A stretch of DNA of 5,955 bases. Origin: Pseudomonadota bacterium. GTDB taxonomy: Bacteria > Pseudomonadota > Gammaproteobacteria > Burkholderiales > Burkholderiaceae. A program made the position numbers and the translations under genes. The stretch lies in contig JAEZQX010000461.1 of assembly GCA_023441105.1 (NCBI GenBank), forward strand, positions 1 through 5,955, given 5' to 3'. The notes beneath the pieces are model-generated. The model was given only the letters and a program-made list of their open reading frames with translations. It did not search any database and had not been told where the DNA came from. This document shows positions 1-5,822 of the stretch, one piece after another; the first letter of the stretch is position 1, and every line of letters starts with the position of its first letter.

Positions 1-82
1 TCCACTTCCTGGGCGCCCCGGCCCGGCGCGCCATGGTGGACACCACGGCCGGCGGACACTCCGCCGCCGCCGGCGACGCCGC
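1..82. other. short terminal stretch, no supported gene
   Basis: This is the edge of the window downstream of the permease stop codon. It is very GC-rich, and several frames on both strands stay open simply because stop codons are rare at this composition. On the minus strand an ATG at 34-32 and a GTG at 59-57 could each begin a further gene running off the left edge. They lie in different frames and neither has a well-spaced Shine-Dalgarno sequence; a GGAG at 62-59 overlaps the GTG itself. I see no hairpin followed by a T run. Too little sequence is present to choose. Confidence 0.3.
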
Positions 83-1003
83 CTATTCCGCCGGCGCCGC
101 CGCCGCTCGCGCGGCAGCGGGCAGCCGCTGCCGCAGCCCCATGGTCACCCCGGTGAAGACGATCAGGCCGATGCCCAGCAGCGCCATCGGGCCCGGGAAA
201 TTGCCGAACACCAGCCAGCCGAGCAGCAGCGCGGCGACGATCTGCAGGTACGCGAAAGGCGCCAGCACTACCGGCGGCGCATAGTCGAAGGCGCGGATGA
301 TCAGGTAGTGGCTGGTGGCCCCGACTGCGCCGACCGCGACGAACAGCAGCGCGTCGCCCGGCGAGCGCGGCCAGGTCCAGAAGAACAGCATCGGCACCGT
401 CAGCAGCAGCACGCTCACCAGCGCGCCGATGAACAGCGACGTGGCGCCATCGTCGACGCCGGCCAGGCGGCTGGTCAGCAGCTGGTAGATCGCCGCGAAG
501 ACCGCGGTGCCGAGCGGCAGCAGCGCCGCCCAGGTGAAGGCCGAGCTGCCCGGCTGGATCACCAGCAGCACGCCGAAGAAGCTCGCCGCCAACGCGGCCC
601 AGGTGCCCGACGGCGCCTTCTGCCGGTAGACGTAGACCGCGCCCAGCGTCACCAGCATCGGCGTCACGAAGCTCACGGCCGAGGCGTCGGCGAGACGCAG
701 GTACGGCAGCGCGCTCACGAACAGCACCGACGACAGCCCGAGGGCCAGGCCGCGCACCAGCTGCACGCCCGGGCGACGGGTCCTGACCAGACGCCGGCCA
801 TAGACCGGGCCGAGGAACACCAGCATGATCAGCACGTTGAAGAAGAACCGCGCCCAGACGACCAGCGGCACCGGATAGCGCTCGGCGAGGTACTTGGCGC
901 CGGCATCCATCACGCCGAAGAGCGTGACGGCGCAGACCATCAGCAGCACGCCGCGCAATGGGTGGCGATGTCCTGCCGGCGTGACGAACGCGGCGACCTT
1001 CAA
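83..1003 (-). CDS. DMT-superfamily (EamA) membrane permease
   Basis: This 306-residue protein is a likely inner-membrane transporter of the drug/metabolite transporter superfamily. About ten hydrophobic segments are visible, roughly at 17-37, 46-66, 80-100, 104-126, 134-151, 157-175, 186-208, 216-236, 243-266 and 269-290. They form two tandem EamA repeats of about 135 residues each. The second repeat carries the typical stretch IIRAFDYAPPVVLAPF (residues 235-250), and the size fits the family (about 290-310). The tail after residue 290 is polar, then alanine-rich. The substrate cannot be deduced; relatives export amino acids, nucleobases or other metabolites. The start is uncertain: the first codon is TTG at 1003-1001, because the frame is closed by a TGA about 30 bases upstream and has no ATG there. 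Alternatives are TTG, GTG and ATG at residues 16, 18 and 22, just before the first membrane segment. No start has a strong ribosome-binding site. The gene lies 93 bases after cysM on the same strand, so it may share that transcript. Confidence 0.85.
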   Translation of the reverse strand: MKVAAFVTPAGHRHPLRGVLLMVCAVTLFGVMDAGAKYLAERYPVPLVVWARFFFNVLIMLVFLGPVYGRRLVRTRRPGVQLVRGLALGLSSVLFVSALPYLRLADASAVSFVTPMLVTLGAVYVYRQKAPSGTWAALAASFFGVLLVIQPGSSAFTWAALLPLGTAVFAAIYQLLTSRLAGVDDGATSLFIGALVSVLLLTVPMLFFWTWPRSPGDALLFVAVGAVGATSHYLIIRAFDYAPPVVLAPFAYLQIVAALLLGWLVFGNFPGPMALLGIGLIVFTGVTMGLRQRLPAAARAAAAPAE

Positions 1004-1096
1004 GACCGCGACTTCACGAGAGACATCGCAGGGGTTTCACGCCGTCCGCAACAGGCAGGTTGAAGGGAAGTTGCTGGGGGGACCGGCTCGACGCGC

Positions 1097-2032
1097 TCAG
1101 CCGGGGAAGACACCGGTGGACAGGTAGCGATCGCCGCGATCACAGACCACGAACACGATGGTGGCCGGCGCCAGCGCCGGATCCGCCGCCATCCGCTCGC
1201 GATGCTCCTCCGCCACCCGCAGCGCGATGAGGCAGGCGCCGGCGGCCGAGATGCCGCAGAAGATGCCTTCCCTGGCCGACATCTGCCGCGCCATTTCCTC
1301 GGCATCCTGCTGGCTGACGTACTCCAGCCGGTCGACTTTCGCATGACGATAGATGGCCGGCAGGTATTCCGGCGGCCACTTGCGGATGCCGGCGATGGAG
1401 GAACCCTCTTCCGGCTGCGCCCCCACGATCTGCACCTGCGGATTGCGCTCCTTCAGGTAGCGCGAGACGCCGGTGATGGTGCCGGTGGTACCCATGGCGG
1501 ACACGAAGTGGGTGATGGTGCCCTGCGTCTGACGCCACAGTTCCGGGCCGGTACCCTCGTAGTGCGACGCCCAGTTGTCGTCGTTGCCGAACTGGTCCAG
1601 CACCCGTCCCTTGCCCTCGGCCTGCATCCGGTCGGCGAGATCGCGGGCGCCTTCGATTCCCTGCTCCTTGGTCACCAGCAACAGCTCCGCGCCGTATGCC
1701 TTCATGGCCTGCCGCCGCTCCAGCGACTGGTTCTCCGGCATCACCAGGATCATCCGGTAGCCCCGGATGGCAGCCGCCATGGCCAGCGCGATGCCGGTGT
1801 TGCCCGACGTCGCCTCGATCAGCGTATCGCCGGGCTTGACGTCGCCGCGCGCCTCGGCGCGCGAGATCATCGACAGCGCCGGCCGGTCCTTGACCGAACC
1901 CGCCGGGTTGTTGCCTTCGAGCTTGCCGAGGATGCGGATGCCGGCCTTGCGCAGACCGCTGGGGGGGATCCGGACCAGCTCCACCAGCGGCGTATTGCCG
2001 ATGGTGTCTTCAATCGTGGGGTATTCGATCAT
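1097..2032 (-). CDS. cysM: cysteine synthase B (O-acetylserine sulfhydrylase)
   Basis: This PLP-dependent enzyme makes L-cysteine from O-acetyl-L-serine and sulfide; the CysM class can also use thiosulfate, giving S-sulfocysteine. It is cytoplasmic. At 311 residues it matches the family (E. coli CysM is about 303). Visible features in order are: IGNTPLV at 11-17; NPAGSVKDR at 42-50 with the PLP Schiff-base lysine K48; the substrate-binding loop TSGNTG at 75-80; the PLP phosphate-binding loop GTTGT at 181-185; and EGIFCGISAAGA at 255-266 with S262 expected near the PLP ring nitrogen. PEEGSSIAGIRKWP at 208-221 and CDRGDRYLSTGVF at 297-309 are CysM rather than CysK signatures. In the first of these E. 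coli has two arginines before the tryptophan, whereas here the pair is R217-K218. The ATG start gives the expected N-terminus, but only a weak ribosome site precedes it. The gene begins 13 bases after the oxyR stop, so it is probably co-transcribed and translationally coupled. A seven-C run encodes I22-P23-P24. Confidence 0.95.
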   Translation of the reverse strand: MIEYPTIEDTIGNTPLVELVRIPPSGLRKAGIRILGKLEGNNPAGSVKDRPALSMISRAEARGDVKPGDTLIEATSGNTGIALAMAAAIRGYRMILVMPENQSLERRQAMKAYGAELLLVTKEQGIEGARDLADRMQAEGKGRVLDQFGNDDNWASHYEGTGPELWRQTQGTITHFVSAMGTTGTITGVSRYLKERNPQVQIVGAQPEEGSSIAGIRKWPPEYLPAIYRHAKVDRLEYVSQQDAEEMARQMSAREGIFCGISAAGACLIALRVAEEHRERMAADPALAPATIVFVVCDRGDRYLSTGVFPG

Positions 2033-2045
2033 CGATTCGCGAACA

Positions 2046-3224
2046 TCAATGCGCCGTCGGCTTCTCGTCCGGAAGAGTGGTGACGCCAGGTTGGTCGAGC
2101 TCGAGGATGGCCTTGCGCAGCACGTCGACGGTGGCGGCGCGGGTGAAGCTCTTGCGCCAAGCCAGCACGACCCGACGCGTCGGCGCGACCGGATGGAACG
2201 GCACGTAGGTCAGCAGCCCGTCGCTGTGGCTCTCCGGCGGCGCGGGCGCATGAGCCGCCGAGGCTGCCGATGCCGCGCCCTGCGCCGGGGGGGAAGCGCG
2301 GCTTGCACCCGGTGCGCCCTGGGCATCCGCGCCGGCGCCGACGGTGGCCAACTCGACAGCGGCTGCCGGCGCGCCAGCCGCCTGCAGGCTGGCCGCCGTG
2401 GCAGCTTGGGAACGGTTGGCGGCCACGCCTGCTGCGGCGTTGCCCATGATCGCCTCGCGCACCTGGGGCGGCATCGCCGTCCACGGCAGCACGGTGATGC
2501 CGATGCCCGAGGCGACCATGTGCCGGATGGTCTCGAGCGACGATCCTTCGAAGGTCTTCTGGATGCCGGCACTGGCCTGGGAATAACGCGACAGCTCCGG
2601 GCAGACCTCGAGAACCTGGTCGCGGAAGCAGTGGCCGGTGCCGAGCAGCAGCATCGTCTCTTCCTTCAGCTCCGCGGACTTCACATGCTTGCGCTTCGCC
2701 CACGGGTGGCCGTTGGGCACCGCCACCACGAACGGCTCGTCGTACACCGCCTGGGTGACGAAGCCCTGGTTCGGAAATGGCTCGGCCAGGATGGCGACGT
2801 CGATGTCGCCGAGCCGCAGCGCCTCGAGCAGCTTGATGGTGAGTCCTTCCTGCAGCAGGAGCGGCATCTTCGGCGCGTCCTTGATCATGCGCGGCACCAG
2901 CGCCGGCAGCAGGTAGGGGCTGATGGTGTAGATCACGCCGACGCGCAGCGGTCCGGCCAGCGGATCCTTGCCCTGCTTGGCGATCTCCTTGATGGCCGAC
3001 GACTCCTCCAGCACCCGTTGCGCCTGCTCGACGATCTGCGCCCCGATGGGAGTGATGCTGACCTCGGTGCTGCCGCGCTCGAACAGTTGCACGCCCAGCT
3101 CGTCCTCGAGCTTCTTGATGGCGACCGACAAGGTGGGCTGGCTCACGAAACATGCCTCCGCGGCGCGACCGAAATGCCGCTCGCGGGCAACCGCCACGAT
3201 GTACTTGAGCTCGGTGAGGGTCAT
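2046..3224 (-). CDS. oxyR: OxyR hydrogen-peroxide sensor, LysR family, with Ala-rich insertion
   Basis: This is a transcription activator that senses H2O2 by forming an intramolecular disulfide, then turns on peroxide-defence genes. The N-terminal winged helix-turn-helix is clear (about 3-62), with the recognition helix around SQPTLSVAIKKLE (28-40). The regulatory domain starts near residue 90. Redox residues fall at exactly the E. coli numbers: T100, T129, H198, C199, R201, D202 and C208, the cysteines in HCFRDQVLEVC. Typical OxyR has about 305-320 residues; this one has 392. The excess is a low-complexity segment at about 258-334, inserted between MPPQVRE and DGLLTYVPF. After it the conserved end TRRVVLAWR resumes, R351 aligning with E. 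coli R266. The frame is unbroken, so the protein may well be functional. ATG at 3224 gives the canonical N-terminus MTLTELKYIVAVARERHF, although no Shine-Dalgarno precedes it. The gene lies 60 bases after recG and 13 before cysM. Identification is firm; activity with the insertion is inferred. Confidence 0.96.
   Translation of the reverse strand: MTLTELKYIVAVARERHFGRAAEACFVSQPTLSVAIKKLEDELGVQLFERGSTEVSITPIGAQIVEQAQRVLEESSAIKEIAKQGKDPLAGPLRVGVIYTISPYLLPALVPRMIKDAPKMPLLLQEGLTIKLLEALRLGDIDVAILAEPFPNQGFVTQAVYDEPFVVAVPNGHPWAKRKHVKSAELKEETMLLLGTGHCFRDQVLEVCPELSRYSQASAGIQKTFEGSSLETIRHMVASGIGITVLPWTAMPPQVREAIMGNAAAGVAANRSQAATAASLQAAGAPAAAVELATVGAGADAQGAPGASRASPPAQGAASAASAAHAPAPPESHSDGLLTYVPFHPVAPTRRVVLAWRKSFTRAATVDVLRKAILELDQPGVTTLPDEKPTAH
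2223..2453 (-). other. Ala/Gly/Pro/Ser-rich insertion inside OxyR
   Basis: This segment encodes OxyR residues 258-334, of which 32 of 77 are alanine; most of the rest are glycine, proline, serine, threonine and glutamine, with few charged residues. Alignment by eye to E. coli OxyR places four residues (ERKR) between the PP and DG positions where this protein has 81, a net gain of 77. There is no perfect tandem repeat at the DNA level. A run of seven G on the plus strand (2287-2293) lies within it and encodes S311-P312-P313. It is likely a disordered loop. It could also be an assembly artefact, but an exact multiple of three with no stop codon argues against that. Confidence 0.8.
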
Positions 3225-3237
3225 AGACGGATTCTAT
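3223..3237 (-). promoter_or_regulatory. ATAG-N7-CTAT dyad, candidate OxyR operator
   Basis: A perfect 4+4 dyad with seven bases between the arms overlaps the oxyR start codon. The classical OxyR recognition unit is ATAG-N7-CTAT, normally repeated after seven bases with extra preferred bases inside. Here only one unit is present: the preferred inner T and A are missing, and no second unit is found seven bases to either side. Negative autoregulation of oxyR is known in the family, so an operator here would be sensible. This is inference from the pattern alone. Confidence 0.35.
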
Positions 3238-3246
3238 CAAGAATCC
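3229..3246. repeat. inverted repeat GGATTCT-N4-AGAATCC
   Basis: Two perfect 7-base arms are separated by four bases, immediately upstream of the oxyR start. The element overlaps the ATAG-N7-CTAT dyad and the possible -10 box. It could be a protein-binding site or an RNA hairpin at the 5' end of an oxyR message read through from recG. Confidence 0.5.
3231..3236 (-). promoter_or_regulatory. possible -10 box (TAGAAT) for oxyR, leaderless arrangement
   Basis: The minus strand reads TAGAAT, five of six matches to the TATAAT consensus, ending six bases before the oxyR ATG. A transcript starting the usual six to seven bases downstream would begin at or next to the A of the ATG. That agrees with the absence of a Shine-Dalgarno sequence. 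No convincing -35 hexamer is seen 16-18 bases upstream, where the sequence is GC-rich, so an activator or another promoter further upstream may be needed. Confidence 0.25.
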
Positions 3247-3258
3247 GGCTTCGGCCGG
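3245..3258. repeat. hairpin CCGGC-N4-GCCGG between recG and oxyR
   Basis: Perfect 5-base GC arms enclose TTCG on the plus strand, or CGAA on the transcribed minus strand. It lies 27 bases beyond the recG stop and could act as a weak terminator or processing hairpin for the recG message. However, it is followed only by ATTCTTGATA, not by a real T run, so I do not call it an intrinsic terminator. Confidence 0.35.
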
Positions 3259-3261
3259 CGT

Positions 3262-3276
3262 ATTCCTGACGGGAAT
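3262..3276. repeat. inverted repeat ATTCC-N5-GGAAT in recG-oxyR spacer
   Basis: A perfect 5-base dyad lies 8 bases after the recG stop. Its inner part has the T-N11-A form with a dyad around it that LysR-type regulators generally bind, so it is a candidate regulator site about 40-50 bases upstream of oxyR. The form is loose and common, so support is weak. Confidence 0.3.
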
Positions 3277-3284
3277 TTTCCTTG

Positions 3285-5351
3285 TCAGGCGCGCAAGAAA
3301 ACCTCGCGGCTGCCCAGCCAGCGCAGCAGGTGCGCAGCCACCTCCTCCGGGTACGCCGCCAGCATCAGCCTGGCTGCCGCCTGCGCCGCCTCCACCAGGT
3401 CCGCATCCCGCTCGAGGTCCGCGAAGCGCAGCAGCATCGCTCCCGACTGGCGGGCGCCGAGGAACTCGCCCGGCCCGCGCAAGGCGAGATCGCGTCGCGC
3501 GATCTCGAACCCGTCGCTGCTCTGGTACATGGTGGTGAGCCGCTCCCGGGCCACCGGCCCGGCGGGATGACGATAGAGCAGGACGCAGACGCTCTGGTGG
3601 GCCCCCCGGCCGACGCGGCCGCGCAACTGATGCAGCTGCGACAGGCCGAAACGTTCGGCATGCTCGATGACCATCAGGCTCGCATTCGGCACGTCGACCC
3701 CGACCTCGATCACCGTGGTGGCCACCAGCACGTCGATCGCGCCTTGCTTGAAGGCGGCCATGGTGGCGGATTTGTCGTCGGCCGGCAGCCGTCCATGGAC
3801 CAGCCCGACGCGCAGGCCGGCAAGCTCCTGGGTCAGCCGCTCGAAGGTCTGCAGCGCGTTCTCGAGGTCGAGCGCCTCCGATTCCTCGATCAGCGGACAC
3901 ACCCAGTACACCTGGCGACCCTCGTGCACCGCATGGCGGACACGATCGATGACCTCGTCGCGGCGCCGATCGGAGATCAGCTTGGTGGTCACCGGCTTTC
4001 GCCCCGGCGGCAGCTGGTCGATCACCGACACGTCGAGGTCGGCGTAGAAGGTCATCGCGAGCGTGCGCGGGATGGGCGTCGCGCTCATCATCAGCTGGTG
4101 CGGCAGCAGTCCGCCGCCGCGCTGGCGCAATGCCAGACGCGGGGCGACGCCGAAGCGATGCTGCTCGTCGACGATGGCCAGGGCCATCCGGTCGAAGACC
4201 ACCGACTCCTCGATCAGCGCATGGGTGCCGATCAGCAGATCGATCTCGCCCGCCGCCACCGCCTGGCGGATCTTCTTCTTCGCGCCGGGCGCGACCGAGC
4301 CGGCAAGCCAACCCACCCGCACGCCCTGCGCATCCAGCCACGGCACCAGCTTGTCGCGATGCTGCTGCGCCAGGATCTCGGTCGGTGCCATCAACGCCGC
4401 CTGGTGGCCCGAGCCGATCGCCTGCATCGCCGCCAGGGCCGCGATCACCGTCTTGCCGCTGCCGACGTCGCCTTGCAGCAGCCGGTTCATCGGGCGCGTG
4501 CCCGCCAGGTCGGCGCTGATCTCCTGCCAGACGCGCTGCTGGGCCGGCGTCAGGCGAAACGGCAGTGCCGCCAGCAGTGCGTCGCAACGCGCCACCTGCG
4601 CCAGCGCGATCCCGCTGCGGCTGGCGCGGACCGCGCGCGCCTGCCGCAGCGACAGCTGCTGCGCCAGCAGCTCCTCGAGGATGATCCGCCGGCTGGCCGG
4701 CGTGCGCCGCGCCAGCAGGTCGGCGGGTTCGGCAGACGCGGACGGACAGTGGACCTCGCGCAGGGCCGCCATGATGGGCGGCAGGTCGGCCGCGCCGATC
4801 GACTGCAGCACCTCGGCCGGGATCGTGTCCCGCCACTGCGCCTGCCCCAGCTCAGCCAGGATCGCCTTGCGCAACTGGTGCTGCGGGATGCTGCTGCTGC
4901 TCGGATAGACCGGCGTCAGCCGCTCGGGCAGTGGCGTATCCGGCGCGACCAGGCGGTAGCGCGGATGGACCATCTCATGGCCGAACAGCCCTGCCCGCAC
5001 CTCGCCGAAGGCCCGCACCAGCCGGCCGCGCGCCAGCTGCGTCACCTGCGACGGATAGAATTTGAGGAAACGCAGGTTGAGCTCGCCGCCGGCGTCGCGC
5101 AGGCGCACGACCAGCGAGCGGCGGCCGCGGCCGTGATGCTCGCTGTCGACGATCTCGCCCTGGACCTGCGCCGTCATGCCGTCGGCGAGCCTGGCGATCG
5201 GCGTCAGGCAGGTTTCGTCCTCGTAGCGCAGCGGCAGGTGCAGCAGCAGGTCGTCGCCGCTGCGCAGCCCGAGCTTGTGGAAGCGCTTGTCGAGTGCGTC
5301 CAGCGGGTCACTCGAGCACGACGGTGGCTTCGATCTCGAACAGCGCGCCAC
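3285..5351 (-). CDS. recG: ATP-dependent DNA helicase RecG
   Basis: RecG is a superfamily 2 double-stranded DNA translocase. It regresses stalled replication forks and migrates Holliday junctions and R-loops in the cytoplasm. At 688 residues it has full family length (E. coli 693). An N-terminal wedge/OB region (about 15-150) includes HLPLRYEDET at 38-47. Helicase motifs follow: Walker A GDVGSGKT at 294-301, motif Ia around APTEILAQQH at 322-331, the DEQH box at 395-398, SAT at 423-425, motif V around ATTVIEVGVDVPNA at 544-557, and motif VI QLRGRVGRG at 575-583. The TRG translocation motif RGPGEFLGARQSG lies at 625-637. The start is a GTG inside the ridA 3' end, giving a 44-base overlap. The first internal ATG is at residue 59, inside the conserved wedge region, so it cannot be the start. 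A weak GGCGG precedes the GTG by nine bases. Coupling to ridA translation is likely. Identity is certain; the exact start is not. Confidence 0.98.
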   Translation of the reverse strand: MARCSRSKPPSCSSDPLDALDKRFHKLGLRSGDDLLLHLPLRYEDETCLTPIARLADGMTAQVQGEIVDSEHHGRGRRSLVVRLRDAGGELNLRFLKFYPSQVTQLARGRLVRAFGEVRAGLFGHEMVHPRYRLVAPDTPLPERLTPVYPSSSSIPQHQLRKAILAELGQAQWRDTIPAEVLQSIGAADLPPIMAALREVHCPSASAEPADLLARRTPASRRIILEELLAQQLSLRQARAVRASRSGIALAQVARCDALLAALPFRLTPAQQRVWQEISADLAGTRPMNRLLQGDVGSGKTVIAALAAMQAIGSGHQAALMAPTEILAQQHRDKLVPWLDAQGVRVGWLAGSVAPGAKKKIRQAVAAGEIDLLIGTHALIEESVVFDRMALAIVDEQHRFGVAPRLALRQRGGGLLPHQLMMSATPIPRTLAMTFYADLDVSVIDQLPPGRKPVTTKLISDRRRDEVIDRVRHAVHEGRQVYWVCPLIEESEALDLENALQTFERLTQELAGLRVGLVHGRLPADDKSATMAAFKQGAIDVLVATTVIEVGVDVPNASLMVIEHAERFGLSQLHQLRGRVGRGAHQSVCVLLYRHPAGPVARERLTTMYQSSDGFEIARRDLALRGPGEFLGARQSGAMLLRFADLERDADLVEAAQAAARLMLAAYPEEVAAHLLRWLGSREVFLRA

Positions 5352-5688
5352 GCGGCAAGGCCGCCACCCCGACCGTCGACCGCGCCGGGTACGGCGGCTG
5401 GAAGTAGGCCTGCATGATCTCGTTGGCGCGCGGAAAATTGTCGAGGTCGGTGAGGAAGAGGGTCAGCCGCACGCATTGCCGCAGGCTGCCGCCGGCCGCT
5501 TCGACCACCGCCTTCATGTTCCGGATGGCGCGATGCACCTGCGCGTCGAAGTCCCCTTCCACCATCTGCCCGGTCTGTGGATCGAGCGCGATCTGCCCGG
5601 AGAGGTAGAGCGTGTTGCCGACCTGGACCGCCTGCGAATAGGGACCGATGGCGGCCGGGGCGGCCTTGGTGGAGATGATGGTCGGCAT
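5308..5688 (-). CDS. ridA: RidA-family 2-iminobutanoate/2-iminopropanoate deaminase
   Basis: RidA (YjgF/YER057c/UK114 family) is a cytoplasmic trimer that hydrolyses reactive enamines and imines such as 2-aminoacrylate, formed by PLP enzymes. This protects other PLP enzymes from damage. The 126-residue product matches the family (E. coli 128). It begins MPTIISTKAAPAAIGPYSQA, with Y17 at the E. coli position. SGQIALDPQTG (30-40) is a typical family block. PPYPARSTVGV carries R103, the counterpart of the catalytic E. coli R105, and E120 lies in FEIEATVVLE. The loop before the arginine is about two residues shorter than in E. coli. The frame is open upstream to an ATG at 5769, but that extension has no family similarity. 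The chosen ATG has GAGGA eight bases upstream. ridA is the first gene of the minus-strand group and overlaps recG by 44 bases. Confidence 0.95.
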   Translation of the reverse strand: MPTIISTKAAPAAIGPYSQAVQVGNTLYLSGQIALDPQTGQMVEGDFDAQVHRAIRNMKAVVEAAGGSLRQCVRLTLFLTDLDNFPRANEIMQAYFQPPYPARSTVGVAALPRGALFEIEATVVLE

Positions 5689-5696
5689 GGCGCGGA

Positions 5697-5701
5697 TCCT
5701 C
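5697..5701 (-). promoter_or_regulatory. ribosome binding site of ridA
   Basis: The minus strand reads GAGGA with eight bases before the ATG at 5688. It is the best Shine-Dalgarno in the window and decides the ridA start in favour of 5688 over the in-frame ATG at 5769. Confidence 0.75.
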
Positions 5702-5729
5702 GGCAGTCGCCCGTGGCGAGAGGGTGTTG

Positions 5730-5735
5730 ATTCTA
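5730..5735 (-). promoter_or_regulatory. possible -10 box (TAGAAT) upstream of ridA
   Basis: TAGAAT on the minus strand lies 41 bases before the ridA ATG, which would leave a leader of about 35 bases including the ribosome site. The region 16-19 bases upstream (CCTCTCGAG) is a poor match to a -35 box. The position is sensible because the 134-base divergent spacer is where the ridA-recG transcript must begin, but the call rests on one hexamer. Confidence 0.3.
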
Positions 5736-5822
5736 GCGATTTCATCCGCATCTCGAGAGGCTGTGCCATCCCTGCCGCTCCGGCCCACCACGTTGGCTCG
5801 ACCGCTGCTCTACCATTAGCCG

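Noticed and set aside
1004..1096. Possible terminator between cysM and the permease gene
   Set aside because: The best dyad (GCAAC/GTTGC) has a 17-base loop, short arms and no T run, so it does not support a terminator.
1767..3269. A 500-codon plus-strand frame antisense to cysM and oxyR
   Set aside because: Low-complexity, Arg-rich product with no domain; opposite strand of two firmly identified genes.
2029..4836. A 935-codon open frame on the minus strand spanning oxyR and most of recG
   Set aside because: It is in another frame of two certain genes, its product is Arg/Ala/Gly-rich low complexity, and it exists because stop codons are scarce at this GC content.
5112..5145. Dyad CAGCGAGC/GCTCGCTG around a GC palindrome inside recG
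   Set aside because: It lies in codons of the conserved wedge region, and GC-rich repeats of this size are expected by composition; no independent reason to call it functional.
3282..5417. A 711-codon open frame on the plus strand antisense to recG
   Set aside because: The product is rich in Arg, His, Gln and Ala with no recognisable domain, and it mirrors the codon pattern of recG.
5751..5758. Palindrome TCTCGAGA upstream of ridA
   Set aside because: Only eight bases, with no second copy in a promoter-like position.
5689..5769. A 27-residue N-terminal extension of RidA from an ATG at 5769
   Set aside because: The extension has no family similarity, whereas the ATG at 5688 has a well-spaced GAGGA and gives the standard RidA N-terminus and length.
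5204..5791. A 195-codon minus-strand frame overlapping ridA and the recG start
   Set aside because: It is out of frame with both real genes and its product matches nothing I recognise.
5793..5816. TTGGCT and TACCAT as a promoter for the plus-strand fragment
   Set aside because: The spacing is 12 bases, too short for a sigma-70 type promoter.
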